DNA of 30,634 nucleotides from Planctomycetota bacterium (GCA_016207825.1 JACQZI010000031.1:1-30634); one strand, 5' to 3'. Numbered from the stretch's first letter, positions 22,897 to 30,634 are shown. Translations and numbers: made by a program. Notes: generated by a model from the sequence alone, not told the origin.

Positions 22897-24912
22897 CTAT
22901 TGGATTGCGTCGTTAACCAACTCGATGATGTCGCGTGCCTTCATTTTCGCTGTCAGGTCTTTTTCCTTTATGCCGTCTTCGAGCATGGTTAGGCAATAGG
23001 GACACGCCGTGGCAATCATATCAGCGCCGGTTTTGGCGGCTTCTTCGGTTCTTATCTGGTTAATACGCTTGCCCAATTTCTCTTCCATCCACATCCTGCC
23101 GCCGCCTGCTCCGCAACAAAAACTGTCAACGTGATTACGCTTCATTTCTTTCAGGCGGATTGAACCGATGCTCTTCAGAACACTGCGCGGCTCGGAGTAG
23201 ATTTCATTATAACGCCCCAGGTAACAGGAATCGTGATATGTAACCACTTTGTCAATTTTGCCGGAGAGTTTCAGCTTGCCCTCGCTGATTAGCTGATTAA
23301 GCAACTGTGTATGATGAATAACCGAGAGTTTCATTTTACTCCCCCCTCCGACAGGGAATACATTGTATTCATTTCCAATAGTGTTTAGGCAATGAGGGCA
23401 AAGCGTTATGATTTTATTAAATTGATATTTCTTAAGGATTTCCATATTTTCCTGGACGATTGACTGGTAAAGATATTCGTTACCGAGCCTGCGAGCGGAA
23501 TCTCCGCAACATTTCTCCTCGTTGCCGAGTATGGCGAAATCCACTCCGGCTTTCTGGAGGATATTGACAAACGCCCTGGCAACCTTAATATTACGCTCAT
23601 CAGTCGCACCGGCGCAGCCGACCCAAAAAAGATAGTCGGTCTTGTCCGAAGGGCTTTCGGAAAGGATTCTTACATTTAATCCCTGGGCCCAGTTCGTCCG
23701 CTTATCCCACCCCACCGCCCACGGATTTCCATTGGTTTCCAGGTTCTTAAAAACCGATTTTAATTCTGCCGGAAACCTGCTTTCGGAAAGGACGAGGTTA
23801 CGCCTTAACTCCACGATTTTATCGACGTGTTCTATAAATACAGGGCAATGCTCCTGGCAATACTTGCAGGTGGTGCATGCCCAGATTGTGTCTTCTGTTA
23901 TGACATTCGCAGGGATAGGCTTAAATTCCTGGGTCTTGTTATTGGGGTTGATGGTATCAAGATGATTCCGTAAATCCCTGATTAATTTCTTGGGGGAAAG
24001 CGGTTTTTCGCTCAAATCGGTCGGGCAATTTGCCCGGCAGCGGCCACACCTCATGCAGGCATCCAAGTCAACCAGATTCTTCCACGGAAATTCCTTTATG
24101 GTCGAAACGCCGAAGGTTTCCGCCTTTTCCAAATCCGGCGTATTCAATACCCCGCGGTGTTTGAGATCGGAAAAGAAAATGCTTAAAGGTCCCGTGAATA
24201 TATGCCACAACTTTGAATACGGTATATAAGCGATAAAAACCAATGTCAAAGTGGAGTGGATAAACCATAACATGGGATAAACGCTGACCAACCCTTCTTC
24301 TGACATTCCGGCAAAACCCCATAACCGTGCGACGACGGTTCCGATAGGCGCCCATTTCAATACTTCGCCCCCTTGGGCAAGCGCGGTTACATTTATTCTC
24401 AAGCCTTCCATCAAGAATCCCAAAGCGGCAATGCAGAATATCAGGAAGACGGAAAAGGCATCCGGTATTGTTTTATCCAGGTTGGAAGAACCGATAATAA
24501 AGCGTCTGGTAAATGCAAGTATTAATCCTGACAATAACGCCAGACCGGCAATATCCATGGCAAGCGAAAAACCCCGGTAAAAATTGCCTTCAAGGAATAT
24601 AATGCCGAAATCCGCCTGGACAAGGACAATGAGTGTCCCGATATAAAGCAGACCAAACCCGTAAAAAATGAACGAATGCACAAGCCCGCCAAAGGCTTCG
24701 CTCAAGATACGGCGGTGGAAAAGGGCATAGACAATCACACGCCAGATTCTTACCGGGTAGTTGTTAAATCGGTTATCCGACTGTCCAATGCGCCAGAGAT
24801 TATAGCGCCTGAATATGCCAAGGGTAAAAATGACCGCGGCAAAGACGAAAAGTATGTAATGAAGGGCTTTTAAGAGCGCCGGAACTTGCCAGTAAACCTC
24901 GTGTGAAATCAT
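22897..24912 (-). CDS. Fused cytochrome b / HdrD-type iron-sulfur oxidoreductase
   Basis: 671-aa membrane protein. Residues 1-240 form about six helices of a nitrate-reductase-gamma/HdrE-like diheme cytochrome b, with candidate heme histidines H18, H79 and H219. Residues 286-296 (CMRCGRCRANC) and 346-356 (CTTCKYCQEHC) bind two [4Fe-4S] clusters. Two CCG domains follow: the first with GCAGATDERN, KCCGDSARRLGN and LCPHC; the second with SCYLGRYNE, FCCGAGGGRMWMEE and ACPYC. This is the HdrE plus HdrD (or DsrM plus DsrK) architecture in one chain, transferring electrons between a quinone pool and a soluble partner. The physiological partner is unknown. It is divergent from the TPR-DUF3857 gene. 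Confidence 0.9.
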   Translation of the reverse strand: MISHEVYWQVPALLKALHYILFVFAAVIFTLGIFRRYNLWRIGQSDNRFNNYPVRIWRVIVYALFHRRILSEAFGGLVHSFIFYGFGLLYIGTLIVLVQADFGIIFLEGNFYRGFSLAMDIAGLALLSGLILAFTRRFIIGSSNLDKTIPDAFSVFLIFCIAALGFLMEGLRINVTALAQGGEVLKWAPIGTVVARLWGFAGMSEEGLVSVYPMLWFIHSTLTLVFIAYIPYSKLWHIFTGPLSIFFSDLKHRGVLNTPDLEKAETFGVSTIKEFPWKNLVDLDACMRCGRCRANCPTDLSEKPLSPKKLIRDLRNHLDTINPNNKTQEFKPIPANVITEDTIWACTTCKYCQEHCPVFIEHVDKIVELRRNLVLSESRFPAELKSVFKNLETNGNPWAVGWDKRTNWAQGLNVRILSESPSDKTDYLFWVGCAGATDERNIKVARAFVNILQKAGVDFAILGNEEKCCGDSARRLGNEYLYQSIVQENMEILKKYQFNKIITLCPHCLNTIGNEYNVFPVGGGSKMKLSVIHHTQLLNQLISEGKLKLSGKIDKVVTYHDSCYLGRYNEIYSEPRSVLKSIGSIRLKEMKRNHVDSFCCGAGGGRMWMEEKLGKRINQIRTEEAAKTGADMIATACPYCLTMLEDGIKEKDLTAKMKARDIIELVNDAIQ

Positions 24913-25093
24913 CTTTGTTTATCTCCACGTAATTATATTATATTGCAGAGTAATGTGTCAATTTATTTGATGAAGATGATTTAATTGATAGAATATCCCC
25001 CTGCTGGACTCTTTATTATCGGGGACCCCCGCAAACCCGTCCCTAGGTCACAGAGATCTCGGGATAAGACGGGATGGAGAGGAGTGCAGAATT
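24913..25093. other. Divergent intergenic region
   Basis: AT-rich near the reductase start, GC-richer towards the TPR gene. A potential 5' UTR stem CCCGTC/GACGGG (about 25036-25076) precedes the Shine-Dalgarno GAGAGGAG of the TPR gene. No convincing promoter boxes were picked out. Confidence 0.3.
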
Positions 25094-28000
25094 ATGAATA
25101 CACGGCTAAAACAATATTTCCTGCTGATATTCCTTGTTATCCTATTAAGCCCCTTGGCTTTATTGGCAGGTGATATCAGCCTGGAACAATCACTCCTGTG
25201 TTCAGATAAGCTACAATCAGGCGATTATGACGAATTAACTATCGATTGGCTGGATTATATTAAGCAAAACCCGGAAGCCCCTTTAGCCGAGTGTTTATTG
25301 AAGGCATTACCGGGATTGCGACCGTATCTTAAAAGTGATGAGACACTGGTAAAACGGCTGGAAGATTTATACAATAATAAATCCGTCAAAGGATTTAACC
25401 GCCTGCTTATCACAAAGAATCTGGTTGATTTATACACCGTGCAAAACAGGAGCGAAGAAACAGCCAAACTTGCCAAAGAACTCGGCTATATCAAGGACTG
25501 GGCGTTTATGGGACCATGGGGATTTACCAACTGGTCATCATTCGATATCCCGTTCCTGCCTGAAGAAAAACTTGATTTCGCATCCGCCCTTATACACGAA
25601 AGGAAGGAATTATCCTGGAGAATATTGCCTGAAGTATCAATACCGGAGCCGGTTAATTTCTTCAATTACATCCCAAAGGCCGGCGCGGTTTACGGAATCG
25701 CCCAGATGGAACTGGTTAAACCGGAACATGGCTATTTAATCATCAACTCGGCAACAGCATTTAAATTATGGGTAAACTCTTCCCCCGCCTTTGAGGCAGA
25801 CCGTTTGCGTAATTTGCTGCCCCAGGAATTTATTATTCCGGTCAGCCTCTCTGCCGGATGGAACCGCGTCATGATTAAAACCATCTTCGGGGAAGGGAAC
25901 GGACAATTCCGTATGCAACTGTTGGATAAGGACTATAAACCGTTTGAAGGCATCAGGCACGAAAACAAGCTGAAACTAAATGAGATCGCCACCGATACCC
26001 CCCCCCAATCGCAACCGATTGATTCTTCCGCAATCAGCTATTATATCTCAAAGCCTGAACGAACTGTATATGATGCGCTTGCCTTAGGTCTCCTCTATTT
26101 GTTTAATGCCGATTACGACCGGTCATATGCTTGTATGGAAACAGCCGGCCAACTTGCACCTAATGATGTCTATCTAAAATACTATCTCGCGTTGGTTTGC
26201 GAGACATCCCCGCTGATGCCGGCCAATTACCGCCAGAACAAGGTCCAGGGCTTGGCGGAGAAAATATTAATCGCCGAAAGCAAGTTTCTGCCGGCATACC
26301 AGTTAAAAGCCCGGTATTACGAAACAAACGATAAACCGGAAGAGGCGTTATCCGAAATAAACAAGGCGTTAAAGATTAATCCCGGATTCCTATACGGATG
26401 CCTTTACGGCGCTTCAATTTGCAATAAGCTGAACTGGGAATATGAATCCTATGAATACATCGAAAATGCAAAGATAATCGCCCCCCAAAATCCCATGGTT
26501 CTTTCATACGAGGCAAACCGCTTCTGGCGCAACAAGAACTACGAAAAAACCCTGGAAATCTATCTCGGCATTGCCAAACAATATGCACCGGCTTACGATT
26601 CTCTCGTTGTTTTATATAACGAAATGGGCAGCTTAAAAGAAGCCATCGGCATTTATCAAGCCATGCTTAAAGCCAAGCCGAATAATCCGGCACTTCTGGA
26701 AAGCCTGGCTCAAGCGTTTGTCAATGCGGAAGATTATGAAAACGCCTTGAAACAGTATGCGAAGCTTATTGAACTCGTTCCGCTTGAAGGACGTTACCAA
26801 AAGGCTGTCGGAAACGCTTATTTTAATGCGGGTAAAAAAGACGAGGCTATCGCCTCGTACCAAAAATCGCTCGAACTCAACCCGTCAGATATCCCGCTCA
26901 GGCGATATCTTAAATATACCAAGCCGGATGATGCCAAACCGGGAGCAAACGGTGCGAAAGGAGACGATTTCGGCAAAGAGCATTATATAGATGTAACCTC
27001 GCTCATTCCTTCGGCGCCGACCAGGAAGGATTTTCCGCATGCCAATATCGTTTACCTCGCTGACCAGGCGATTGTCCGCATTTACGAAGACGGCTCGCAC
27101 AGCGAAATAATACACCAGGCATACCGCATCCTTAACGAGGAAGGCGTGGAAAAATACAGCACGGTCCGGTTTTACGGTTCGGGCGAACCGCCGGAACTTA
27201 TGGAGGCGCGCACTTACCGCCCGGACGGACAGATGATGGAGCCGGCTCTGGTCCAAAAAGAGGAACTGACCATGCCCGGAATAACCATTAATAGCATCGT
27301 GGAATATAAATACCGGGTGGATTACCCCTGGAAACCGTATTTCCAGTTTAACTTCCCCAAGTTTTATTTCCAGGACCCGGCTTACGACGCCCCGTTCCTT
27401 GTTTCACAACTCGTAATAATCGCGCCCAAGGGATTCCCGATAAAATATTCCCAGCGCAATTTTAAGGATAAGCCGAGGATTTCCGAGCAAAGCGACACCG
27501 TCACCTACAGCTGGACCGCAGTCCAGACCGAACGCCTAGAGCCGGAATCCAATATGCCGCACATAGACGAAGTCCTTCCCAACGTCATGGCAGGTGAGAA
27601 CCGCTATGATTGGGACGACATCAACCAATTGTACAAGGAATTTTATCTGCGCCGGACTATTGTCACGGAACAAATAAAAAAAGAAAGCGCGCGCCTTACG
27701 GCCGGCAAAAAGACCGTTAAGGAAAAAGCCGAAGCGATTTATTACTTCGTGAACGAACTGGTCAAAGAAGGACAGGGCGGCGAATCAAACGCGCATGGCA
27801 TCCTCTTAAGCCATACCGGCAACCGCCTGATTTTATTAAAGGCATTGCTGGATGCCACGGGGATAGAAAGCCATTTCGCACTGGTGCGCCAGCCGCCCAG
27901 CCTGTGCCCTGAACCGGACTGGGATTTCCCGAATTATGAATATTTCACCGGACGCGAGGAAACCGCCGGACAATTGCTATTGGTGATGCAAGAAAATGGC

Positions 28001-28819
28001 GAACCACTCTGGATTTGCGGGGATTACCGCTATCTCGCCTTCGGCGATTTGCCTGATTACACCCAGGGAGGAAAGGCATTTGTCATCAACAACCGTGGCA
28101 AACACCAATTCGTAACTATTCCCAAAAGCATCATAGAAGACCGGTCTTCCCGCATGGAGCTGACGTTCCTGTTAGATAATAGCAATAATGTCTCCCTGGA
28201 AGTAAATATTGCCTATGCCGGTGCGCTTAGTAGTTACAGGAAAAACAACTTTATCGCGATGGACGAAAAAGAAAGGTCCGGCGCGCTGGAAAAAGAGCTT
28301 GGGCTGGTTTACCAGGGGCTGGAAGTGAAATCCGTCTCTTTCAACAACCTCTCTTCGCAATCGGAGCCGCTTGTAATCAAGCTTAAATGCCTGGTTAATG
28401 GATTCGTTACCGAGGCGGGCGAGGAATTAAAATGCCGGAACGGCCTTTCCCCTTTAAACCTGACCGGCAAATTCAGCGAAGAATCCTCACGCCGGTTTCC
28501 CCTGCAGATAAAGGAGCCGTTCTATAATCACGAAAAAAGCAGGTTTCTGTTCCCGGAAGGCGCTGATATCGCCTGGATTCCGGAAAGCGCCACCATCACC
28601 GCAACCTGCGGATTTTACACCCTTGTAACGAAACAGGAAACGGAAAACGGGAAAACGGTTGTTTCCATAGAAAGGGTGATTCACCTGGAACCCGCTAAGA
28701 TTATGCCCGCGGATTATCCGGCATTTATAGAGTTCTGCCGGGAGGTTGATTACATGGAAACCCGGCCCATCAGGTTCACTTTGAAAGAAAGCGGTAACGG
28801 AAAAGCGCCGCCGAAATAA
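25094..28819 (+). CDS. Exported TPR - DUF3857 - transglutaminase-like protein
   Basis: 1241 aa. Sec signal peptide at 1-26 (QYFLLIFLVILLSPLALLAG). Residues about 140-290 look like a beta-rich carbohydrate-binding/PA14-like module. From about 325 to 600 are TPR units (for example AQAFVNAEDYENALKQYAKL and AYFNAGKKDEAIASYQKSLE). A DUF3857 domain follows (about 625-790, ANIVYLADQAIVRIYEDGS to NSIVEYKYRV), then a transglutaminase-like core (about 850-990) and a final beta domain. At the place of the transglutaminase nucleophile the sequence reads SHTGNRLILLKALL (906-919), with no cysteine, so the core is probably not an active thiol enzyme. Envelope location is inferred; function unknown. Shine-Dalgarno GGAG precedes the ATG. 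It is convergent with pilZ, 1 nt apart. Confidence 0.88.
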   Translation: MNTRLKQYFLLIFLVILLSPLALLAGDISLEQSLLCSDKLQSGDYDELTIDWLDYIKQNPEAPLAECLLKALPGLRPYLKSDETLVKRLEDLYNNKSVKGFNRLLITKNLVDLYTVQNRSEETAKLAKELGYIKDWAFMGPWGFTNWSSFDIPFLPEEKLDFASALIHERKELSWRILPEVSIPEPVNFFNYIPKAGAVYGIAQMELVKPEHGYLIINSATAFKLWVNSSPAFEADRLRNLLPQEFIIPVSLSAGWNRVMIKTIFGEGNGQFRMQLLDKDYKPFEGIRHENKLKLNEIATDTPPQSQPIDSSAISYYISKPERTVYDALALGLLYLFNADYDRSYACMETAGQLAPNDVYLKYYLALVCETSPLMPANYRQNKVQGLAEKILIAESKFLPAYQLKARYYETNDKPEEALSEINKALKINPGFLYGCLYGASICNKLNWEYESYEYIENAKIIAPQNPMVLSYEANRFWRNKNYEKTLEIYLGIAKQYAPAYDSLVVLYNEMGSLKEAIGIYQAMLKAKPNNPALLESLAQAFVNAEDYENALKQYAKLIELVPLEGRYQKAVGNAYFNAGKKDEAIASYQKSLELNPSDIPLRRYLKYTKPDDAKPGANGAKGDDFGKEHYIDVTSLIPSAPTRKDFPHANIVYLADQAIVRIYEDGSHSEIIHQAYRILNEEGVEKYSTVRFYGSGEPPELMEARTYRPDGQMMEPALVQKEELTMPGITINSIVEYKYRVDYPWKPYFQFNFPKFYFQDPAYDAPFLVSQLVIIAPKGFPIKYSQRNFKDKPRISEQSDTVTYSWTAVQTERLEPESNMPHIDEVLPNVMAGENRYDWDDINQLYKEFYLRRTIVTEQIKKESARLTAGKKTVKEKAEAIYYFVNELVKEGQGGESNAHGILLSHTGNRLILLKALLDATGIESHFALVRQPPSLCPEPDWDFPNYEYFTGREETAGQLLLVMQENGEPLWICGDYRYLAFGDLPDYTQGGKAFVINNRGKHQFVTIPKSIIEDRSSRMELTFLLDNSNNVSLEVNIAYAGALSSYRKNNFIAMDEKERSGALEKELGLVYQGLEVKSVSFNNLSSQSEPLVIKLKCLVNGFVTEAGEELKCRNGLSPLNLTGKFSEESSRRFPLQIKEPFYNHEKSRFLFPEGADIAWIPESATITATCGFYTLVTKQETENGKTVVSIERVIHLEPAKIMPADYPAFIEFCREVDYMETRPIRFTLKESGNGKAPPK

Positions 28820-28820
28820 C

Positions 28821-29321
28821 CTAACGGAAAAACTTGCCGCCCATGCCATACTGTCCTTTGGTGGCAAACTGGCATATCACGCATCCTTTGGAAAGATTCT
28901 TCACGTTCTTGGCGGCGTTCGGGTCTATCTTCTTTTCCGGCTTTACCTTGCTGCCCAGGAGTTTTGCCAGGTGTTTAAGGCGTTCCCTGGCCTCGCTATT
29001 AATTTGGGAGAATTTCATGCCGGTTAAAAATCCCTGGAACTTTGCGAAAGGCTCCACCCAGACTACTTTTGCCGAGACATTCAAGGGCTTCATGCCGAGT
29101 AATGGAATCGAGATATTGAAGTTCTTTTCGTCGTTGATATTGAGTTTTTCATAGGAAAGCATCCTCAGCCCGCTTTCGCTTACGTTGATGATGGTAAACG
29201 GCTTGGGCTTGCCTTTAAACCAAGCCAAGAGTCCCCCGCCTTTATTTTCAACGTATGCCTTGGCATTTTTTACGCCTACCCGCAGACTTGTCCGCTTGTT
29301 TTCATTCGTTTCAGGTATCAT
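28821..29321 (-). CDS. PilZ-domain protein (c-di-GMP receptor candidate)
   Basis: 166 aa. The PilZ ligand motifs are present: RxxxR at R10-R14 (RTSLR) and the N/D-x-S-x-x-G motif at 46-51 (NVSESG), followed by beta strands ending FLTGMKFSQIN. The tail from about 120 is basic and contains a CVIC pair. Having both motifs makes c-di-GMP binding likely. Shine-Dalgarno GGAG lies 8 nt before the ATG. Upstream on the same strand is a structured element ending in a terminator about 65 nt before the start codon, so the gene may be controlled by premature termination or simply insulated from upstream transcription. Confidence 0.88.
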   Translation of the reverse strand: MIPETNENKRTSLRVGVKNAKAYVENKGGGLLAWFKGKPKPFTIINVSESGLRMLSYEKLNINDEKNFNISIPLLGMKPLNVSAKVVWVEPFAKFQGFLTGMKFSQINSEARERLKHLAKLLGSKVKPEKKIDPNAAKNVKNLSKGCVICQFATKGQYGMGGKFFR

Positions 29322-29385
29322 ATATATTCTCCGTTAAAATTATTTTATGGCGGTATTATATCTCTAAAGAGACACAGGGTCAAAT

Positions 29386-29411
29386 AAAAAAAGGGCCCCG
29401 ACATAATGCCG
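29386..29411 (-). terminator. Intrinsic terminator upstream of pilZ
   Basis: On the minus strand CGGCAT-T-ATGTCG forms a stem with one G-U pair (a C-A mismatch if read on the plus strand). It continues into GGGGCCC and seven T residues (29386-29392). It ends a minus-strand transcript of the structured element at 29397-29546. Confidence 0.55.
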
Positions 29412-29546
29412 TGACACCTTTCCTAATTCATTAATTAACCACCTTAACTAATGACCTACACCTGACTGACTCGCCTCCACACGTAGCATCATTCAGGCGT
29501 CCCGATACGTAGGTCAGCAGACCATCCCGTGAGGGGAAGTGTCGGG
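29397..29546 (-). ncRNA. Multi-stem structured element upstream of pilZ
   Basis: About 150 nt closed by a perfect long-range pair, CCCGACA (29397-29403) with TGTCGGG (29540-29546). Inside are TGACCTAC (29452-29459) with GTAGGTCA (29509-29516), CGCCT (29472-29476) with AGGCG (29495-29499), GGTC-AGCA-GACC (29512-29523), and CCC-GTGA-GGG (29526-29535). The first and fourth partly compete. On the minus strand the 3' side of the closing stem runs straight into GCCC and T7. The same 3' segment can instead form the local terminator hairpin, so two alternative folds exist. It may be an ncRNA, a pilZ leader, or a MITE/transposon-end structure. I recognise no Rfam family with certainty. Confidence 0.45.
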
Positions 29547-29557
29547 ATTTTCCTTAC

Positions 29558-29689
29558 TTAAACCTGAGATACCTGCACATCCAGCCAGAGCCGTTTTGAC
29601 GCATCAAGGATGAAATCCACGTAACTCGCTCCGCCCGGAGTAAAGCGATTTAGTTTTATACCCTCGTTTATTAATTCCAAGCAGGCTAA
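29558..29689 (-). pseudogene. 43-codon orphan C-terminal-like protein fragment
   Basis: A minus-strand frame between stops reads with protein-like composition: LINEGIKLNRF, FTPGGASYVDFILDASK and RLWLDVQVSQV, then TAA at 29558-29560. It has no ATG and is preceded at once by an in-frame stop, so it is probably the remaining C-terminus of a larger gene. I do not recognise the family. Its stop lies 11 nt from the structured element, which could be its original 3' UTR. Confidence 0.35.
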
Positions 29690-29782
29690 TTATCCGAAGT
29701 ATTTACTGCGGAAAGAATCATATCAATCTGAATCCTATAAACTTTGGAACGGCTAAAGACTTCGCACCCTCCCAGACAGATG

Positions 29783-29995
29783 AAAACACCCCCCTCTACC
29801 CATCCCCACTATACCCCCAGGGGTATCTCTCTCCGGGGTATCCCGAGCGCGAAAAGGGAGTATATCGAAATTCTATTTAAGGGGAACAAAAATAGTTATG
29901 CCCTCCTTACAGGGTATCACCACCCCCTCTACCCACCTCCCCTATACCCCCCTCCTGACCCCTATCCGGACCGGTCAAAGCACTTGGAATAGGGG
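29783..29995. repeat. C-rich tract with ATACCCC palindromes and an imperfect direct repeat
   Basis: A perfect palindrome ATACCCC-CA-GGGGTAT lies at 29811-29826, another GGGGTAT at 29835-29841, and further CTATACCCC, GGGTAT and ATAGGGG words occur to 29995. Two blocks starting about 29788 and 29920 share CCCCCTCTACCCA, then CCCCTATACCCCC with small differences, giving an imperfect direct repeat of about 35 bp. The 82-codon plus-strand frame across it is proline-rich low complexity and looks spurious. Confidence 0.5.
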
Positions 29996-30024
29996 GTGCG
30001 ACGGGCCTGTATTTATTCTTCTCT

Positions 30025-30240
30025 AAAGCAAAGGTAGACAGGCTGTTGAAAGATTATCTGGCTTATTATAATGAATACCGTCCACACGAGGCATTGGATG
30101 GGTGTGTTCCCAATGACCGATATAATCACAAACCCAGGGACAAACCGGAGAAAACAGATAAGGTAATTAAAGGAAAGGTGGAGCGGATTCAGTTTGCCGA
30201 TGGATTGTTAAATGCTTATAGGTTGAAGGACGCTGCTTAA
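30025..30240 (+). pseudogene. C-terminal remnant of a DDE integrase-core transposase
   Basis: In-frame residues KAKVDRLLKDYLAYYNEYR followed by PHEALDG match the end of the rve/integrase core found in IS3- and IS481-type transposases, where YYNEYRPH follows the last catalytic Glu. The tail (IQFADGLLNAYRLKDAA) follows and ends in TAA at 30238-30240. Only about 70 codons remain and the catalytic D and E residues are gone, so it cannot transpose. The upstream C-rich tract replaces the rest of the gene. Confidence 0.75.
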
Positions 30241-30432
30241 CAGTTAATGAAAGCTTGTTATTTTATTCCGGCGTGAGTAGTCTACACTAAAGGCAAATAA
30301 ACCCTATTATTTGAGACTTGACAGCTCGGTTTCTACCAATCCAAGCTCCCATTTTCACTCCCAAAGGCACGATAATTGGTTAACTTATAACTGAAAACAT
30401 GTAACTTTTAACTTGTTAATGCGGTCAAGGGA
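30241..30432. other. Non-coding spacer with TAACTT-type repeats
   Basis: No gene seen. TAACTT/TTAACTT words recur around 30378-30420, and a segment at 30278-30316 resembles the inverted sequence at 4990-5053. A transposon end may lie here, but no terminal inverted repeat was defined. Confidence 0.35.
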
Positions 30433-30634
30433 CTACTTAACAAATACACTCAAGAATCGTCCCCACTGCGGCCGATACTGCCTCTCCCTGCTATTCTGTG
30501 TCCCGCTTTCCGAATCCCATTCCCTCCCCGTGAATTTGTAACGTTGAGGCACCGTCTCACTATCCACTAACAGCTCGCCGAAGGCACTGTAGATATAACA
30601 GTTTTTAGTTGTTTGTTGTTGGTCTATTAGATTA
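30433..30634 (-). pseudogene. RHS repeat-associated core fragment, truncated
   Basis: The minus-strand frame, open from the window edge, reads YIYSAFGELL, then YKFTGREWDSESG and QWGRFLS, then stops (TAG at 30433-30435). This is the RHS/YD core signature, normally YxYDAFGxLL, FTGREWDxETGLYYYRARYYDP and GRFLSEDP. The middle is degraded (TQNSRERQYRP where LYYYRARYYDP is expected) and the usual EDPI continuation is lost, so this end is decayed. The part nearest the window edge is encoded by an AACAAC-type repeat (QQQTTKN). The rest of the gene lies beyond the window. Confidence 0.7.

Noticed and set aside
29397-29546. Firm assignment as an IscB-associated (HEARO) RNA or known riboswitch
   Set aside because: The structure is suggestive, but no IscB/HNH ORF is adjacent and I could not match conserved nucleotides of any family from memory.
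29744-29992. 82-codon proline-rich ORF
   Set aside because: It is a translation of the C-rich repeat tract. No start signal or recognisable domain is present.
1-30634. tRNA or rRNA genes
   Set aside because: Intergenic regions were read for T-loop (GTTCRA) and rRNA-like words; no cloverleaf or rRNA segment was found.

Overview
The window looks like part of the chromosome of an uncultured bacterium, most likely a Planctomycetota member known only from metagenomes. This is inference. It rests on a secreted YdjY-domain protein, a DUF2851 protein, a fused cytochrome b / HdrD-type iron-sulfur reductase, a giant TPR-DUF3857-transglutaminase protein, and many genes with weak or absent Shine-Dalgarno sequences. 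No rRNA or tRNA gene was seen, so the phylum cannot be fixed from this window.

Layout. Positions 223-3399 (+) encode the transcription-repair coupling factor Mfd. Positions 3400-5720 are an accessory island. It holds a lone NYN-family nuclease gene (-) behind a short two-hairpin leader RNA with its own promoter and U-tract. It also holds a degenerate 22-bp tandem array of about 13 units (4631-4916), and an orphan transposase-type HTH gene (5141-5650) without any DDE catalytic domain. From 15.7 kb leftwards to 5.7 kb, almost everything is on the minus strand. In transcription order: an MshEN-type protein from its own promoter, then DUF2520 Rossmann protein, shikimate kinase, DUF2851 protein, murF, mraY, ftsW, murG, a small membrane protein, a YdjM-family membrane protein and a lipoprotein. 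The peptidoglycan genes form an abridged dcw cluster: murD, murC, murE and the ftsQAZ genes are absent from it.

Positions 15814-18336 (+) encode a full-length ComEC/Rec2 DNA-uptake channel, which converges on a second minus-strand group. In transcription order that group is a 671-aa membrane Fe-S reductase, a GT-C glycosyltransferase, ndk, the YdjY-domain protein and a membrane-anchored coiled-coil protein. A 1241-aa exported TPR-DUF3857-transglutaminase-like protein (25094-28819, +) faces a PilZ-domain gene (-). The right end (29.3-30.6 kb) is decayed accessory DNA. It contains a multi-stem RNA-like element ending in a terminator just upstream of pilZ, a 43-codon orphan fragment, a C-rich repeat tract, a transposase C-terminal remnant, and an RHS-core fragment running off the window edge.

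The core genes cover cell-wall precursor synthesis (MurF, MraY, FtsW, MurG), repair and DNA uptake (Mfd, ComEC), metabolism (AroK, Ndk, Fe-S reductase) and probable c-di-GMP signalling (stand-alone MshEN and PilZ proteins). Several short dispersed repeats lie between genes, and two appear to have been absorbed into reading frames. The least explained pieces are the 22-bp array with its neighbouring HTH gene, the two-hairpin leader of the NYN gene, and the structured element upstream of pilZ.
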